Source: Terriglobia bacterium (GTDB taxonomy: Bacteria > Acidobacteriota > Terriglobia > 20CM-2-55-15). From it: DNA of 33,030 nt. The translations under genes were made by a program, and so were the position numbers. Below the pieces are notes generated by a model. That model was not told the DNA's origin. It saw nothing but the letters and a program-made list of their open reading frames with translations, and did no database searches. Positions 24,972-32,703 of the stretch are shown piece after piece (the stretch's first letter is position 1; every line of letters begins with the position of its first letter). The stretch covers positions 1-33,030 of the forward strand of contig DASXLG010000308.1 in NCBI GenBank assembly GCA_036496425.1, written 5' to 3'.

Positions 24972-25877
24972 TCAGTTCTCCGTGGGCTTCTGTATGTTGT
25001 CGACGACCAGAACCTCGACGGGCCCTTTTGACGATTCGAGCTTCAATCCGAATTGCTCGACTGCCGCAAAAACGGTCGGAATCGAGTCCCGGGAAAACCG
25101 GCCCTCGACGGCAGGACCCGGGGCGCCCTCGCGTGCGCCTGCACCTCCGCCCCCAAGCGGAACATTGGCCGAAGCCATACGGGGCAGTTGGACGTCGAAG
25201 AGGCCTTTGATTTCCGTCCTGTCGATGACGACGCGTCCCGCCCATCTCGAAAGCATCTCCGCCACATCGCTCATATCGACGCTCCGCCCGGACATCTGGC
25301 CGTTTTCAGGCACGAAGCCGTGGCACTGTCCGGCAATATTTCTCGATCCGAGTTCGTACCGGTGATCGCTGCGGCTCTGCCCTTCACACTCCCGGTCTTT
25401 GGGAGCCGGCTGAAACTTCAATGGATTCCTGGTCGTGACGAGTGCATAGACGGGCAGTTCTTTGGTTTCGCGATGCAGTTTCAAGTTGAACCGTTCGGCC
25501 AGGAGCGTCTGAAGCATCAACTTCAGTTGGGCCTCGGTCGCAGGGCCCTCCGCCTTCGCATCGAAATTGTAGACATCGGAGTTGATCCAATCCGGCCCGG
25601 ACAGAATCTTTCCATCGTAGGGGATCATGAACGCCGGCGGCACGTCATAAGCAAGAGCGATGACGAGCCTCAAGGGCTCATGCCTCACAACGCAGCGGCC
25701 CATAGGGACTATATTCTCCTGGCTATGGCTGTCGGTGCCGTGGCAACCCAGCATGATTTCCTCCGGGCCGCCGGCCCTGGAATTGTTCGGCTTGATCGAA
25801 GCCACCTCGAACGATGGATTCTGCGCCTGGGCGGCGATGGCGATTCCCAAAATCAGCGTGAGAGCGGCACGTTTCAT
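24972..25877 (-). CDS. TIGR03435 family exported protein
   Basis: This 301-residue protein has a signal peptide (ALTLILGIAIAAQAQ) and every landmark of the acidobacterial TIGR03435 family: FEVASIKPNN after the signal, LVIALAYDVP, SGPDWINSD, MLQTLLAERFNLKLHRET, ELPVYALV, VVIDRTEIKGLFDVQL and FGLKLESSKGPVEVLVVDNI near the end. The family is strongly expanded in Acidobacteria and its function is unknown. A Gly/Ala-rich loop lies near residue 240. It is convergent with the PAP2 gene. Confidence 0.93.
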   Translation of the reverse strand: MKRAALTLILGIAIAAQAQNPSFEVASIKPNNSRAGGPEEIMLGCHGTDSHSQENIVPMGRCVVRHEPLRLVIALAYDVPPAFMIPYDGKILSGPDWINSDVYNFDAKAEGPATEAQLKLMLQTLLAERFNLKLHRETKELPVYALVTTRNPLKFQPAPKDRECEGQSRSDHRYELGSRNIAGQCHGFVPENGQMSGRSVDMSDVAEMLSRWAGRVVIDRTEIKGLFDVQLPRMASANVPLGGGGAGAREGAPGPAVEGRFSRDSIPTVFAAVEQFGLKLESSKGPVEVLVVDNIQKPTEN

Positions 25878-25893
25878 ATAGAAAGGAAGGAAT

Positions 25894-25941
25894 CACAAGA
25901 AGCACAAGAGGCACAAGAAAAATCGGATTTTCCTTGTGCCT
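25894..25941. repeat. 9-bp CACAAGARG repeats running into a perfect-stem hairpin
   Basis: Three 9-bp units (CACAAGAAG, CACAAGAGG, CACAAGAAA) lie at 25894-25920. The last forms a hairpin: AGGCACAAG (25909-25917) pairs with CTTGTGCCT (25933-25941), extended by AAAAAT/ATTTT around CGG. On the plus strand a T-run follows at 25941-25945, giving an intrinsic-terminator look. No plus-strand gene ends here, so it may be a repeat element or act between the two minus-strand genes. Confidence 0.65.
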
Positions 25942-25943
25942 TT

Positions 25944-26231
25944 TTATGCCGCATCCAGCAGGCGGGTGCTTGCAATTTTGCAGACGCGTTGAAGAGTTGT
26001 TTCGATCCGCCTGTGCGCGTTGCGCTCATGGCGGTCATGAGCCAGGTGGGCCAGGGTTTTAAGATGCAGACAGAGAGACTCGAAGTACTCCCGTTTTTCG
26101 GGGTATAGCTCGGCCAGATGCCCGTAGCCCACGATAGTCCGCAATTCGTCCTGGGTGTCCAGGCCCGGCATCTCCGGGCGGCAGGAGTCGCTCGCTAACT
26201 TGGTGATTTCATAAAGAATCGAGGATGACAT
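25944..26231 (-). CDS. Small helical hypothetical protein
   Basis: This is a 95-residue product from ATG 26231 (MSSSILYEITKLASD), which has GGAG 9 nt upstream; a TTG at 26246 would add five residues. The protein is almost entirely helical with heptad-like spacing and many His/Arg/Glu residues (YFESLCLHLKTLAHLAHDRHE). I recognise no family; a four-helix-bundle fold is possible. It is followed on its strand by the hairpin at 25909-25941 and then by the TIGR03435 gene. It could be a chance open frame, but the ribosome binding site and composition favour a gene. Confidence 0.5.
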   Translation of the reverse strand: MSSSILYEITKLASDSCRPEMPGLDTQDELRTIVGYGHLAELYPEKREYFESLCLHLKTLAHLAHDRHERNAHRRIETTLQRVCKIASTRLLDAA

Positions 26232-26411
26232 TTCACGCTCCAACATTTATTAGACGGCCGCAGTTCCGGTTGTTAGGGCCTCAACTGATTTCAGGCAGGA
26301 GTGAACGCAGCCACGTCATGGTTCCGGATACCAGTAAGTCATCACTTTCATAGGAATGCGCCATGCATCCCGGGTTCCGGTGTGGTTATAATGTCTGTTG
26401 CACGTTCGACT

Positions 26412-26483
26412 GGCGCCGTACCCAAGTGGTAAGGGAGAGGTCTGCAAAACCTTTATGCATCGGTTCGAATCCGATCGGCGCCT
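26412..26483 (+). tRNA. tRNA-Cys (GCA)
   Basis: The 72-nt cloverleaf has acceptor GGCGCCG/CGGCGCC with discriminator T (U, as usual for Cys), a short D arm, anticodon stem GAGGT/ACCTT with loop CTGCAAA (anticodon GCA) and T arm CGGTTCGAATCCG. CCA is not encoded. Confidence 0.97.
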
Positions 26484-26495
26484 CTGGACCTGGTC

Positions 26496-26524
26496 GTAGG
26501 CGCGGGCTTTCAGCCCTCGCCTAC
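26496..26524 (+). terminator. Strong GC hairpin downstream of tRNA-Cys
   Basis: GTAGGCG-C-GGGCT pairs with AGCCC-T-CGCCTAC around a 3-nt loop, with one mismatch. It lies 13 nt after the tRNA. There is no T-run, so it is either a processing or termination structure or a REP-type palindrome. Confidence 0.55.
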
Positions 26525-26607
26525 GCCGGCTCGACTGTCCATATCAGTTTGAAAATACCTACCATAACTCCCCTCGTGACGTACTGCTGAAGAGAGACCC
26601 TACAGGC

Positions 26608-26613
26608 TATACT
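26608..26613 (+). promoter_or_regulatory. Possible -10 box TATACT for the SLOG-like gene
   Basis: TATACT lies 17 nt before the chosen ATG at 26631, with GGAGGG between them. No clear -35 sequence is seen, so confidence is low. Confidence 0.35.
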
Positions 26614-26630
26614 GAATGTGCGGAGGGCGC

Positions 26631-27179
26631 ATGAAAGCGGAGGACTGCATACTTTACAGTGGAGCGGCAAAAGGAGCAGAGGCGGCATTCGGGGCGGCGG
26701 CGGAGCGGAAGGGAATTGACGAGGTCAACTTCACGTTTGAAGGTCATAACGATGCAAGGATCCGCGGCATTCGAGTTTTGACGCACGAAGAGTTGAAACA
26801 AGGTGACGTGAGCCTTGCTTACGTCAGCCGGTTGATGCACCGGACCTATTCCGATACATCCCTGTTCCGGAAGATCCTGCAGAGCATCTGGCACCAGGTC
26901 AACAACGCTCAGGAAATTTACGTCATCGGGCAAATCCTGGATGACGGGACTGTCAAGGGCGGCACGGGCTGGGGCGCCGAATTTGCGAAGCTTTGTAATA
27001 AGCCGCTGTACGTCTTTGATCAAAATCGCGATGGCTGGCACCTCTGGACCGGCGATAACTGGGCTGCAGAGAGGTCGCCGGTCATCACGCATCCTCATTT
27101 TGCGGGAACCGGGACACGCGACCTCCACGATAGCGGCCGCAAGGCGATCGATGAGTTGTTCACGCGTTCGTTCAGCTGA
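26631..27179 (+). CDS. SLOG-like Rossmann-fold protein
   Basis: This 182-residue protein starts at ATG 26631, chosen over ATG 26616 because GGAGGG sits just before it. It begins ILYSGAAKGAEAAFGAAAER, a SLOG/LOG-like nucleotide-binding loop (SGxxxGAE), and continues with FTFEGH, a helical HRTYSDTSLFRKILQSIWHQ segment, and GGTGWGAEF followed by KPLYVFDQ. The GGTGWGAE loop resembles the substrate-binding GGxGTxxE region of LOG-type proteins. SLOG domains bind or hydrolyse nucleotides or related ligands and occur in signalling and stress contexts. The protein stands alone here, convergent with the CDP-alcohol phosphatidyltransferase gene. Substrate unknown. Confidence 0.75.
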   Translation: MKAEDCILYSGAAKGAEAAFGAAAERKGIDEVNFTFEGHNDARIRGIRVLTHEELKQGDVSLAYVSRLMHRTYSDTSLFRKILQSIWHQVNNAQEIYVIGQILDDGTVKGGTGWGAEFAKLCNKPLYVFDQNRDGWHLWTGDNWAAERSPVITHPHFAGTGTRDLHDSGRKAIDELFTRSFS

Positions 27180-27200
27180 GTTTTTAAGCTGTGCGCAGGT

Positions 27201-27842
27201 TCAAGGCGCGGCGGCGCCGCCACGCCTCTCCAGGGCGGAGAGTTCACGCCACGTGTACCAGATCCGCTGAGAGACGGTCCAGTTCGACAGGATGGCCATG
27301 ACCCAGAGCGCGGCGGCCATCCTGTCGCATAATGCGCCGATCACGAGCAGGACGATTCTTTCAGGTCTTTCCAGGAATCCGACTTTGCATGCCGGAATAA
27401 GCGATTCGGCGCGCGCCCGGGTGTAGCTGGTAAGAATGGAACCGATGAGGCAGAGGCCGGTGAGCCAGACGTACTGAAGGCGATTGATTCTGGCGAACCA
27501 GGCGATCAGTCCCAGCAGGAGCAGCACATCGGAATAACGATCGATCACCGAATCGAAAAAAGCCCCGAACTTTGTTACCCGCTTGGTGCGCCGCGCCACC
27601 TCTCCGTCGACGATGTCGAATATGCCTGCGAAGATCACGACCACGCCGCCCAACGGGAAGTATCCTTTATAGAAAAGGATCATCGCGACGATATTGATCA
27701 GCATCCCGATGAGCGTCAGGATATTCGGATGGACGCGAAGACTCGCCAGCAGGTTTACGATCGAATCGACAACGCGTTTGCCGCCGGCGCCGATGCGCCC
27801 CGTTATGGATCTGGGCTCTTCCACGCGGTTATTGACTGTCAT
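27201..27842 (-). CDS. CDP-alcohol phosphatidyltransferase family protein
   Basis: The ATG at 27842 overlaps the end of greA and gives 213 residues; a start at 27854 is also open. The catalytic signature D-G-x2-A-R-x8-G-x3-D-x3-D is complete: D79, G80, A83, R84, G93, D97 and D101. About six membrane helices follow the usual pattern. The enzyme transfers a phosphatidyl group from CDP-diacylglycerol, or a related headgroup, to an alcohol in phospholipid synthesis. The alcohol cannot be read from the sequence. Its place after mlaEFD and greA links it to envelope lipid genes. Confidence 0.9.
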   Translation of the reverse strand: MTVNNRVEEPRSITGRIGAGGKRVVDSIVNLLASLRVHPNILTLIGMLINIVAMILFYKGYFPLGGVVVIFAGIFDIVDGEVARRTKRVTKFGAFFDSVIDRYSDVLLLLGLIAWFARINRLQYVWLTGLCLIGSILTSYTRARAESLIPACKVGFLERPERIVLLVIGALCDRMAAALWVMAILSNWTVSQRIWYTWRELSALERRGGAAAP

Positions 27843-28299
27843 GCATCGTGACAAAGCTCAGAATTTCGAATGTCCTCGTGCCTGACGGGATTTTTACTTC
27901 AACAGTTTCGCCTTCACGCTTGTTCAAAAGGCTTCTTCCTATGGGCGAAGTGGTCGAGATCAATCCTGCCGGCGCATTCGCATCTTCGCTGGTTACCAGC
28001 TTGTACGTTACTTCCTCATTCTTGTCGACGTCGAGCAGGACGACTTTGGATCCGAGATTGATCCTGTCGCGCGGGATTTTATCGAAATTGATCATCGAGA
28101 GGTCCGCTGCCCTCTGTTTGAGCTGTCCCAGACGGACCCGCACGAAATCCTGCCGTTCACGCGCCGCCTGGTAATCGGCGTTCTCGCTCAGATCTCCGAG
28201 GGCGGCCGCCGTTTTGAGCGCCCTCGGTAATTCTTCGCGCAGTTCTTTTTCGAGAGTTTGAATTTCTTCTTCGAGTTTCTTTCTAATTTCTGAACTCAT
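27829..28299 (-). CDS. greA: Transcription elongation factor GreA
   Basis: This 156-residue protein has an N-terminal coiled coil (residues ~5-75) carrying the conserved acidic tip segment LGDLSENADYQAARERQ. A C-terminal FKBP-like domain follows, with INLGSKVVLLD, TYKLVTSEDAN and ISTTSPIGRSLLNKREGETVEVKIPSG. GreA enters the RNA polymerase secondary channel and stimulates cleavage of backtracked transcripts. AGGAAG precedes the ATG, 8 nt after the mlaD stop. It overlaps the next gene by 14 nt. Confidence 0.96.
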   Translation of the reverse strand: MSSEIRKKLEEEIQTLEKELREELPRALKTAAALGDLSENADYQAARERQDFVRVRLGQLKQRAADLSMINFDKIPRDRINLGSKVVLLDVDKNEEVTYKLVTSEDANAPAGLISTTSPIGRSLLNKREGETVEVKIPSGTRTFEILSFVTMHDSQ

Positions 28300-28307
28300 T
28301 GGGCTTC

Positions 28308-29384
28308 CTAGAACAGTTTGAAATTGATCGTTAAGAACTTCTTTGGATTCTGTCTGAAATCATAAATCAATTTCTGGATCTCCGATGTCGTCTCGTTCAG
28401 GCTGTTGAAAAGAGCGGGGTCCCGGATGAACTTCCCGGCGCTGCCCTCTCCATTCTGGACGGAGTCGACCAGAGTATTAAGTTTGGTTACGCCATTCCTG
28501 AAATCGGTGTACAGCGTATCGTCTTTCATCAGCTTACCCAGTGTGCCCTCGCCGCGGTCGATCCGCTCGGTGATGCTTTGGACCTTGGCTGTCAGATCGT
28601 CGATGTGGTTGTAAAGCGCTGGATCGTTTACAAATTTCCCGGCGCTGCCGTTCCCGCTTTCGATTTTTTTCACAAGAACGTCCATGCGGTCGCTCATCTC
28701 CATAAATTTCGTATACAGCGCGTCATCGGATATCAGCCGGCCCATGGTTCCGGGACCGGTGCGCGCATCGTGGACCAGCGTATTCGCCTCCTTTATGAGG
28801 TCATTGGTCCTATCGAAGACGGCGGTGTTGGTCAGGAATTGGCCTAAAGTGCCTTCGCCCTGGTCCACGCGATCGGCGATCTTCTTAAAGTCTTCGCTGA
28901 GCACCTGCAGGTTGGCAATAAAATCGTTGGTTCCCTGAACGATCTTCCGGATATCGCCTTCCTCGGTTCCCTGGATATAGCCCCCATCCGCAATCACCGT
29001 TCCGGCTTCGGTTCCGCGTGTGATGTCGACTTTGCTGTCGCCGAGCAAGCCGATCGTCGAAATCGAGACCTTGGAGTCGGTGCGAATAATATTCTTAAAC
29101 TTCGCTTCAAGCTTCATTACGGCTGCGACCGCTTTGTTCGGATCGGGTTCCGGGGAAATCTCGACCTTGTCGACATTGCCAATAGTCACGCCCTCCAGCG
29201 ACACTTCCGCCCCGGCCCGAAGATTGTTGGCGTTCTGGAAATAGGCGATCACCGTGTATTTGGGTACGAAAAATCCGGACTGACCGCTGACGTAGAAAAT
29301 GGCCAGCGCGAGGAGGGCGAAACTGGTAACAACGAGTATGCCCACTCGCAATTCAGTCCAGGCAAGGGATCGGCGTTGCGCCAT
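28308..29384 (-). CDS. mlaD: MCE/MlaD family lipid-transport substrate-binding protein
   Basis: This 358-residue protein has an N-terminal membrane anchor (VGILVVTSFALLALAIFYVSG). The MCE domain follows, with KYTVIAYFQNANNLRAGAEV, SLEGVTIGNVDKVEI, SISTIGLLGDSKVDI. The C-terminal half has five ~35-38-residue repeats opening G-(E/P/N)-G-(T/S)-(L/M/A)-G-(Q/R/K)-(F/L), for example GEGTLGQF and GNGSAGKF. MlaD-type proteins form periplasmic hexamers that move phospholipids between the membranes with the MlaEF ABC transporter. GGAG lies upstream of the ATG. Confidence 0.92.
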   Translation of the reverse strand: MAQRRSLAWTELRVGILVVTSFALLALAIFYVSGQSGFFVPKYTVIAYFQNANNLRAGAEVSLEGVTIGNVDKVEISPEPDPNKAVAAVMKLEAKFKNIIRTDSKVSISTIGLLGDSKVDITRGTEAGTVIADGGYIQGTEEGDIRKIVQGTNDFIANLQVLSEDFKKIADRVDQGEGTLGQFLTNTAVFDRTNDLIKEANTLVHDARTGPGTMGRLISDDALYTKFMEMSDRMDVLVKKIESGNGSAGKFVNDPALYNHIDDLTAKVQSITERIDRGEGTLGKLMKDDTLYTDFRNGVTKLNTLVDSVQNGEGSAGKFIRDPALFNSLNETTSEIQKLIYDFRQNPKKFLTINFKLF

Positions 29385-29396
29385 GTTTTTCTCCTC

Positions 29397-30194
29397 TCAC
29401 TTCAGAAAGCGTTTGATGTAGTCATCCTCGGATTTGCGCAGCACTTCATCGGGACCTTCGAAGACAATTTTCCCGTCCCGAAGCAGAAGAAACCTGGTGT
29501 TCGCAATGCAAAGAAACCCGCCTTCGGTCTGAAAATGGGTTTGTCCGTCTCCGTTCGTAGCGTACTCCGTGGAAAGTGTAAACGCATCGCGCATACGGTG
29601 GGTGACGAATACGCCGGTCACTTGCTTGGTGTCCCGCAGGGCGATAATGAGCTCATTGATCCTCTTTGACGTTATAGGATCGAGGCCGGCGGTCGGTTCG
29701 TCGTAAAGCATGATGCCCGGTTCACCGATCAGGGCACGGGCCAGAGCCACCCGCCGTTTCATTCCTCCGGAGAGTTCGCTGGGCATCTTGTCGATCGCCG
29801 CTTCGAGGCCGACAAAACCGAGAACCTCGCGGACCTTCGCCTCGATCTCGCTTTCATCGGCGTTCACCTCGTACAGCCGGTAGGCCACGTTCTCGCGTAC
29901 CGTCAGGGAGTCGAAGAGCGCCGACTCCTGAAAAACCATTCCGATCTTCTGGCGGATACTCATCAGATCGCGCTCGTCCATTCGTGAGATATCTTGCCCC
30001 TCGATCAGGATTGCACCTTCATCGGGTTTATCGATGCCGATGATCAATTTGAGAATCGTGGATTTCCCCGATCCGCTGGCGCCGATGATGATTTTGGTCT
30101 CACCCTTAAAGATCCGGAACGACACTCCGTTCAGAACCGGCTTATCGCCGGCATAAAACTTGACGACGTCACGCATCTCGAGCACGGGTTGCAT
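29397..30194 (-). CDS. mlaF: MlaF-type ABC transporter ATP-binding protein
   Basis: The frame extends to 30323, but ATG 30194 (MQPVLEMRDVVKFY) overlaps the mlaE stop as TGATG and is the family start, giving 265 residues. Walker A GASGSGKS, signature LSGGMKRR, Walker B IMLYDEPTAGLD and the switch THRM are all present. A short insertion after the switch histidine (TEYATNGDGQTHFQTEGGF) is common in this branch. It powers MlaE/MlaD phospholipid transport across the envelope. Confidence 0.94.
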   Translation of the reverse strand: MQPVLEMRDVVKFYAGDKPVLNGVSFRIFKGETKIIIGASGSGKSTILKLIIGIDKPDEGAILIEGQDISRMDERDLMSIRQKIGMVFQESALFDSLTVRENVAYRLYEVNADESEIEAKVREVLGFVGLEAAIDKMPSELSGGMKRRVALARALIGEPGIMLYDEPTAGLDPITSKRINELIIALRDTKQVTGVFVTHRMRDAFTLSTEYATNGDGQTHFQTEGGFLCIANTRFLLLRDGKIVFEGPDEVLRKSEDDYIKRFLK

Positions 30195-30961
30195 CACGTA
30201 TAAGCCAGAATCAAGCGAGTCAGGAAAAAATCGAAAATCAGGATCAGTACCGAGGATGCGACCACTGCCTGAGTCGTTGACCGACCGACGCCTTGCGTTC
30301 CTCCATAGGTTCGCAGCCCGCAATGGCAGCTGACCGATGCAAGAAGGGCGCCGAATACGAGGGGTTTAATCAGGCCGCCGAAGACGTCCACGTAGTTGAG
30401 GGAATCCCATGCCCGGCTCAGATAAAGAATGGGAGTGATGTGCAGCACGGACAGAGCGACGGCCAGGCCCCCGATGATCCCGAGGGAATCCGCAACAATG
30501 GTCAGTACCGGCATCATTGCAATCGTTGCCAGAATTCGCGGGACCACCAGTTTTTTGATCGGATCCGTTCCAAGCGCGCGCATGGCATTGATTTGCTCGG
30601 TAACCAGCATCGAACCCAGTTCCGACGCCATTCCCGATCCCACGCGGCCTGCAACCATAAGCGCGGCGAGCACCGGTCCCAGTTCTCGCACCAAAGACAC
30701 CGATACTAATCCGCCGGTCAGACTTGTTCCTCCGAACCGGGAGAGTTCTTTGGAGGATTGAAGGGTCAAAACCGCGCCGGTAAAAAAGCCTGTAAGCATG
30801 ACGACCATGAGCGATCCGACGCCGATGAGGTCCATCTGCATAAGGATGTCGCGCACGTAGAACGGCCGGCGGAACATGGAAACGAAAGCCTTGCCGGCCA
30901 GGAAGGACAGATCCTGCACTTCCTTGATGGCAGCTTTCGGCGATACAGGCATCGTGGCCAT
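30194..30961 (-). CDS. mlaE: MlaE-type ABC transporter permease
   Basis: ATG 30961 (MATMPVSPKAAIKEV) gives 255 residues, the usual MlaE length; the longer frame to 31096 would overlap aroC. Five to six membrane helices are present with the family segments: RRPFYVRDILMQMDLIGVGS, TGFFTGAVLTLQSSKEL, SLVRELGPVLAALMVAGRVG, TEQINAMRALGTDPIKKLVV and YGGTQGVGRSTTQAVV. No Shine-Dalgarno is visible. It is divergent from aroC with only 30 bp between starts and heads the mlaE-mlaF-mlaD-greA series. Confidence 0.94.
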   Translation of the reverse strand: MATMPVSPKAAIKEVQDLSFLAGKAFVSMFRRPFYVRDILMQMDLIGVGSLMVVMLTGFFTGAVLTLQSSKELSRFGGTSLTGGLVSVSLVRELGPVLAALMVAGRVGSGMASELGSMLVTEQINAMRALGTDPIKKLVVPRILATIAMMPVLTIVADSLGIIGGLAVALSVLHITPILYLSRAWDSLNYVDVFGGLIKPLVFGALLASVSCHCGLRTYGGTQGVGRSTTQAVVASSVLILIFDFFLTRLILAYT

Positions 30962-30979
30962 CGTAACGGAAAATTCGGC

Positions 30980-30985
30980 TATACT
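30980..30985 (+). promoter_or_regulatory. -10 box TATACT directly before aroC
   Basis: TATACT ends 6 nt before the aroC ATG and there is no Shine-Dalgarno sequence. Transcription should then start at or within a base or two of the ATG, that is, a leaderless mRNA. The box lies in the 30-bp gap to the divergent mlaE start. Confidence 0.5.
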
Positions 30986-30991
30986 CAACGT

Positions 30992-32164
30992 ATGCTGAGC
31001 TTTAGAACGGCCGGGGAGTCTCATGGCCAGGCCCTCATCGCCCTCGTGGAGGGCCTTCCAGCGCACCTTCCCGTTGATTTCGGCTTCATTGATCATGAGC
31101 TGAAACGGAGGCAGGGAGGCTACGGGCGAGGCGGGCGGATGAAGATCGAAAAGGACCAGGTTCGTTTTCTCTCAGGAGTGCGGCACGGAAAGACCATAGG
31201 CAGCCCGATATCCATGATGATCGAAAACCGGGATTGGCCGAATTGGGAAGAAATCATGTCGCCCCGCGAAGTGTCCGGTGATGCCGCGACCAAAAGAACA
31301 GTGACGCGGCCTCGACCGGGCCATACCGACCTTGCCGGTTCTCTGAAATTCAACCATACAGACGCGCGAAACATCCTGGAGCGTTCGAGCGCGAGGGAGA
31401 CTGCCGCACGGGTTGCATGTGGCGGGCTGGCAAAGGTCTTCCTCCGTCATTTTGGAATCGAGATTCTCAGCCACACGACTGCTATCGGCAATGCGCGGGT
31501 TCCGGACGACTTTACGGTTTCGTGGGATCAGCTCGAAGCCATCCGCGACGATGAGGTTGTCCACTGCGTGATTCCGGAACTCGCACAAGAGATGGTCCGC
31601 GAGATCGAAAAGGCGCAGAAGGACGGCGATACGATCGGCGGAACATTTGAGGTCATTGCCCGGGGCGTCCCGCTTGGGCTCGGTTCCCATACCGGGTGGG
31701 ACACTCGCATCGACGGCAAGCTGGCTCAGGCCATGATGTGCGTCAATGCCGTCAAGGCTGTCGAAATAGGCGATGGAGTGAAGGTGGCATACAGCCGCGG
31801 TTCACAGGCACACGATGAGATCGCCTATGACACCGCTCAACGGCGGTTTTCCCATCTGACCAATCGCGCCGGCGGCATCGAGGGTGGAATCACCAACGGC
31901 GAAGAGGTTCGCGTGGTCGGCTATCTCAAGCCGATACCGACGTTGAAAAAAGCGCTCCGCTCCGTCGACATGATCTCCAAGGAACCGTTTCTCGCCCAGC
32001 ATGAGAGGTCCGACACCTGTACCGTCCCGGCTGCCGGAGTGATCGGCGAAACCATGGTTGCCCTGGTTCTGGCCACTGCCTTCCTGGAAAAATTCGGAGG
32101 CGACTCCATCCTGGAAACCCAGCGAAATTATGAGGGTTACCTCGAACAACTGCGGAGTTACTGA
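30992..32164 (+). CDS. aroC: Chorismate synthase
   Basis: ATG 30992 (MLSFRTAGESHG) is the family start and gives 390 residues; the upstream extension to 30758 runs antisense over mlaE. Motifs seen are GESHG, KRRQGGYGRGGRM, RPRPGHTDLAG and ERSSARETAARVACGG. The enzyme converts 5-enolpyruvylshikimate 3-phosphate to chorismate using reduced FMN, the last common step of aromatic amino acid synthesis. It begins right after a TATACT box and probably has a leaderless transcript. Confidence 0.97.
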   Translation: MLSFRTAGESHGQALIALVEGLPAHLPVDFGFIDHELKRRQGGYGRGGRMKIEKDQVRFLSGVRHGKTIGSPISMMIENRDWPNWEEIMSPREVSGDAATKRTVTRPRPGHTDLAGSLKFNHTDARNILERSSARETAARVACGGLAKVFLRHFGIEILSHTTAIGNARVPDDFTVSWDQLEAIRDDEVVHCVIPELAQEMVREIEKAQKDGDTIGGTFEVIARGVPLGLGSHTGWDTRIDGKLAQAMMCVNAVKAVEIGDGVKVAYSRGSQAHDEIAYDTAQRRFSHLTNRAGGIEGGITNGEEVRVVGYLKPIPTLKKALRSVDMISKEPFLAQHERSDTCTVPAAGVIGETMVALVLATAFLEKFGGDSILETQRNYEGYLEQLRSY

Positions 32165-32176
32165 ACGTCCGCATGC

Positions 32177-32182
32177 GATAAT
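32177..32182 (+). promoter_or_regulatory. -10 box GATAAT directly before def
   Basis: GATAAT ends 8 nt before the def ATG and no Shine-Dalgarno is present. This is the same arrangement as at aroC and is compatible with a leaderless def-fmt transcript. Confidence 0.45.
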
Positions 32183-32190
32183 GTAACCGT

Positions 32191-32703
32191 ATGATTCGTG
32201 CTATTGAGCTCTGGGGATCGGAGGTGTTGGATAAGCCGTCGGATCCCGTCACCAACATCACCGGCGAAGAAGTGAAGCTGGTTCAAGACATGATCGAGAC
32301 CATGTACAAGGCGCCCGGCGTGGGACTTGCCGCGCCGCAGATCGGGATCTCCAAACGCATCATGGTTACGGATACGAGCAGCGGTGAGAAGAAGGACAGC
32401 CTGATCACGCTCGTCAATCCAGAGATCGTGGAGACGGATGGAGAACAATGCGAAGAGGAAGGCTGCCTCAGCATCCCGGGGTTCTCCGCCACTGTGGTGC
32501 GCCCCAAAAAAGTGGTTCTCCGGGGCGTCGATCTGGACGGACGGGAAGTCCACATCGAGGGTTCCGATCTGCTTGCCCGCGCCTTCTGCCATGAGATGGA
32601 TCACCTCGACGGCAAGTTCTTTCTCGATCACCTGAGTTTCATCAAGCGGGACATGATCAAACGGCGTATCAAGAAACTCATACGCCAGGGCAAGTGGGAA
32701 TAA
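32191..32703 (+). CDS. def: Peptide deformylase
   Basis: This 170-residue protein has all three deformylase motifs: GVGLAAPQ, EEGCLS and HEMDH. These supply the metal-binding Cys and two His plus the catalytic Glu. It removes the N-formyl group from nascent polypeptides. It overlaps the following fmt gene, the classical def-fmt pair that manages N-formylmethionine. The start follows a GATAAT box with no Shine-Dalgarno. Confidence 0.97.
   Translation: MIRAIELWGSEVLDKPSDPVTNITGEEVKLVQDMIETMYKAPGVGLAAPQIGISKRIMVTDTSSGEKKDSLITLVNPEIVETDGEQCEEEGCLSIPGFSATVVRPKKVVLRGVDLDGREVHIEGSDLLARAFCHEMDHLDGKFFLDHLSFIKRDMIKRRIKKLIRQGKWE

Noticed and set aside
25053-26108. 351-codon plus-strand open frame
   Set aside because: It is antisense to the TIGR03435 gene, which matches its family throughout.
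30758-30991. N-terminal extension of chorismate synthase
   Set aside because: It is antisense to mlaE, and the family starts at the MLSFRTAGESHG methionine.
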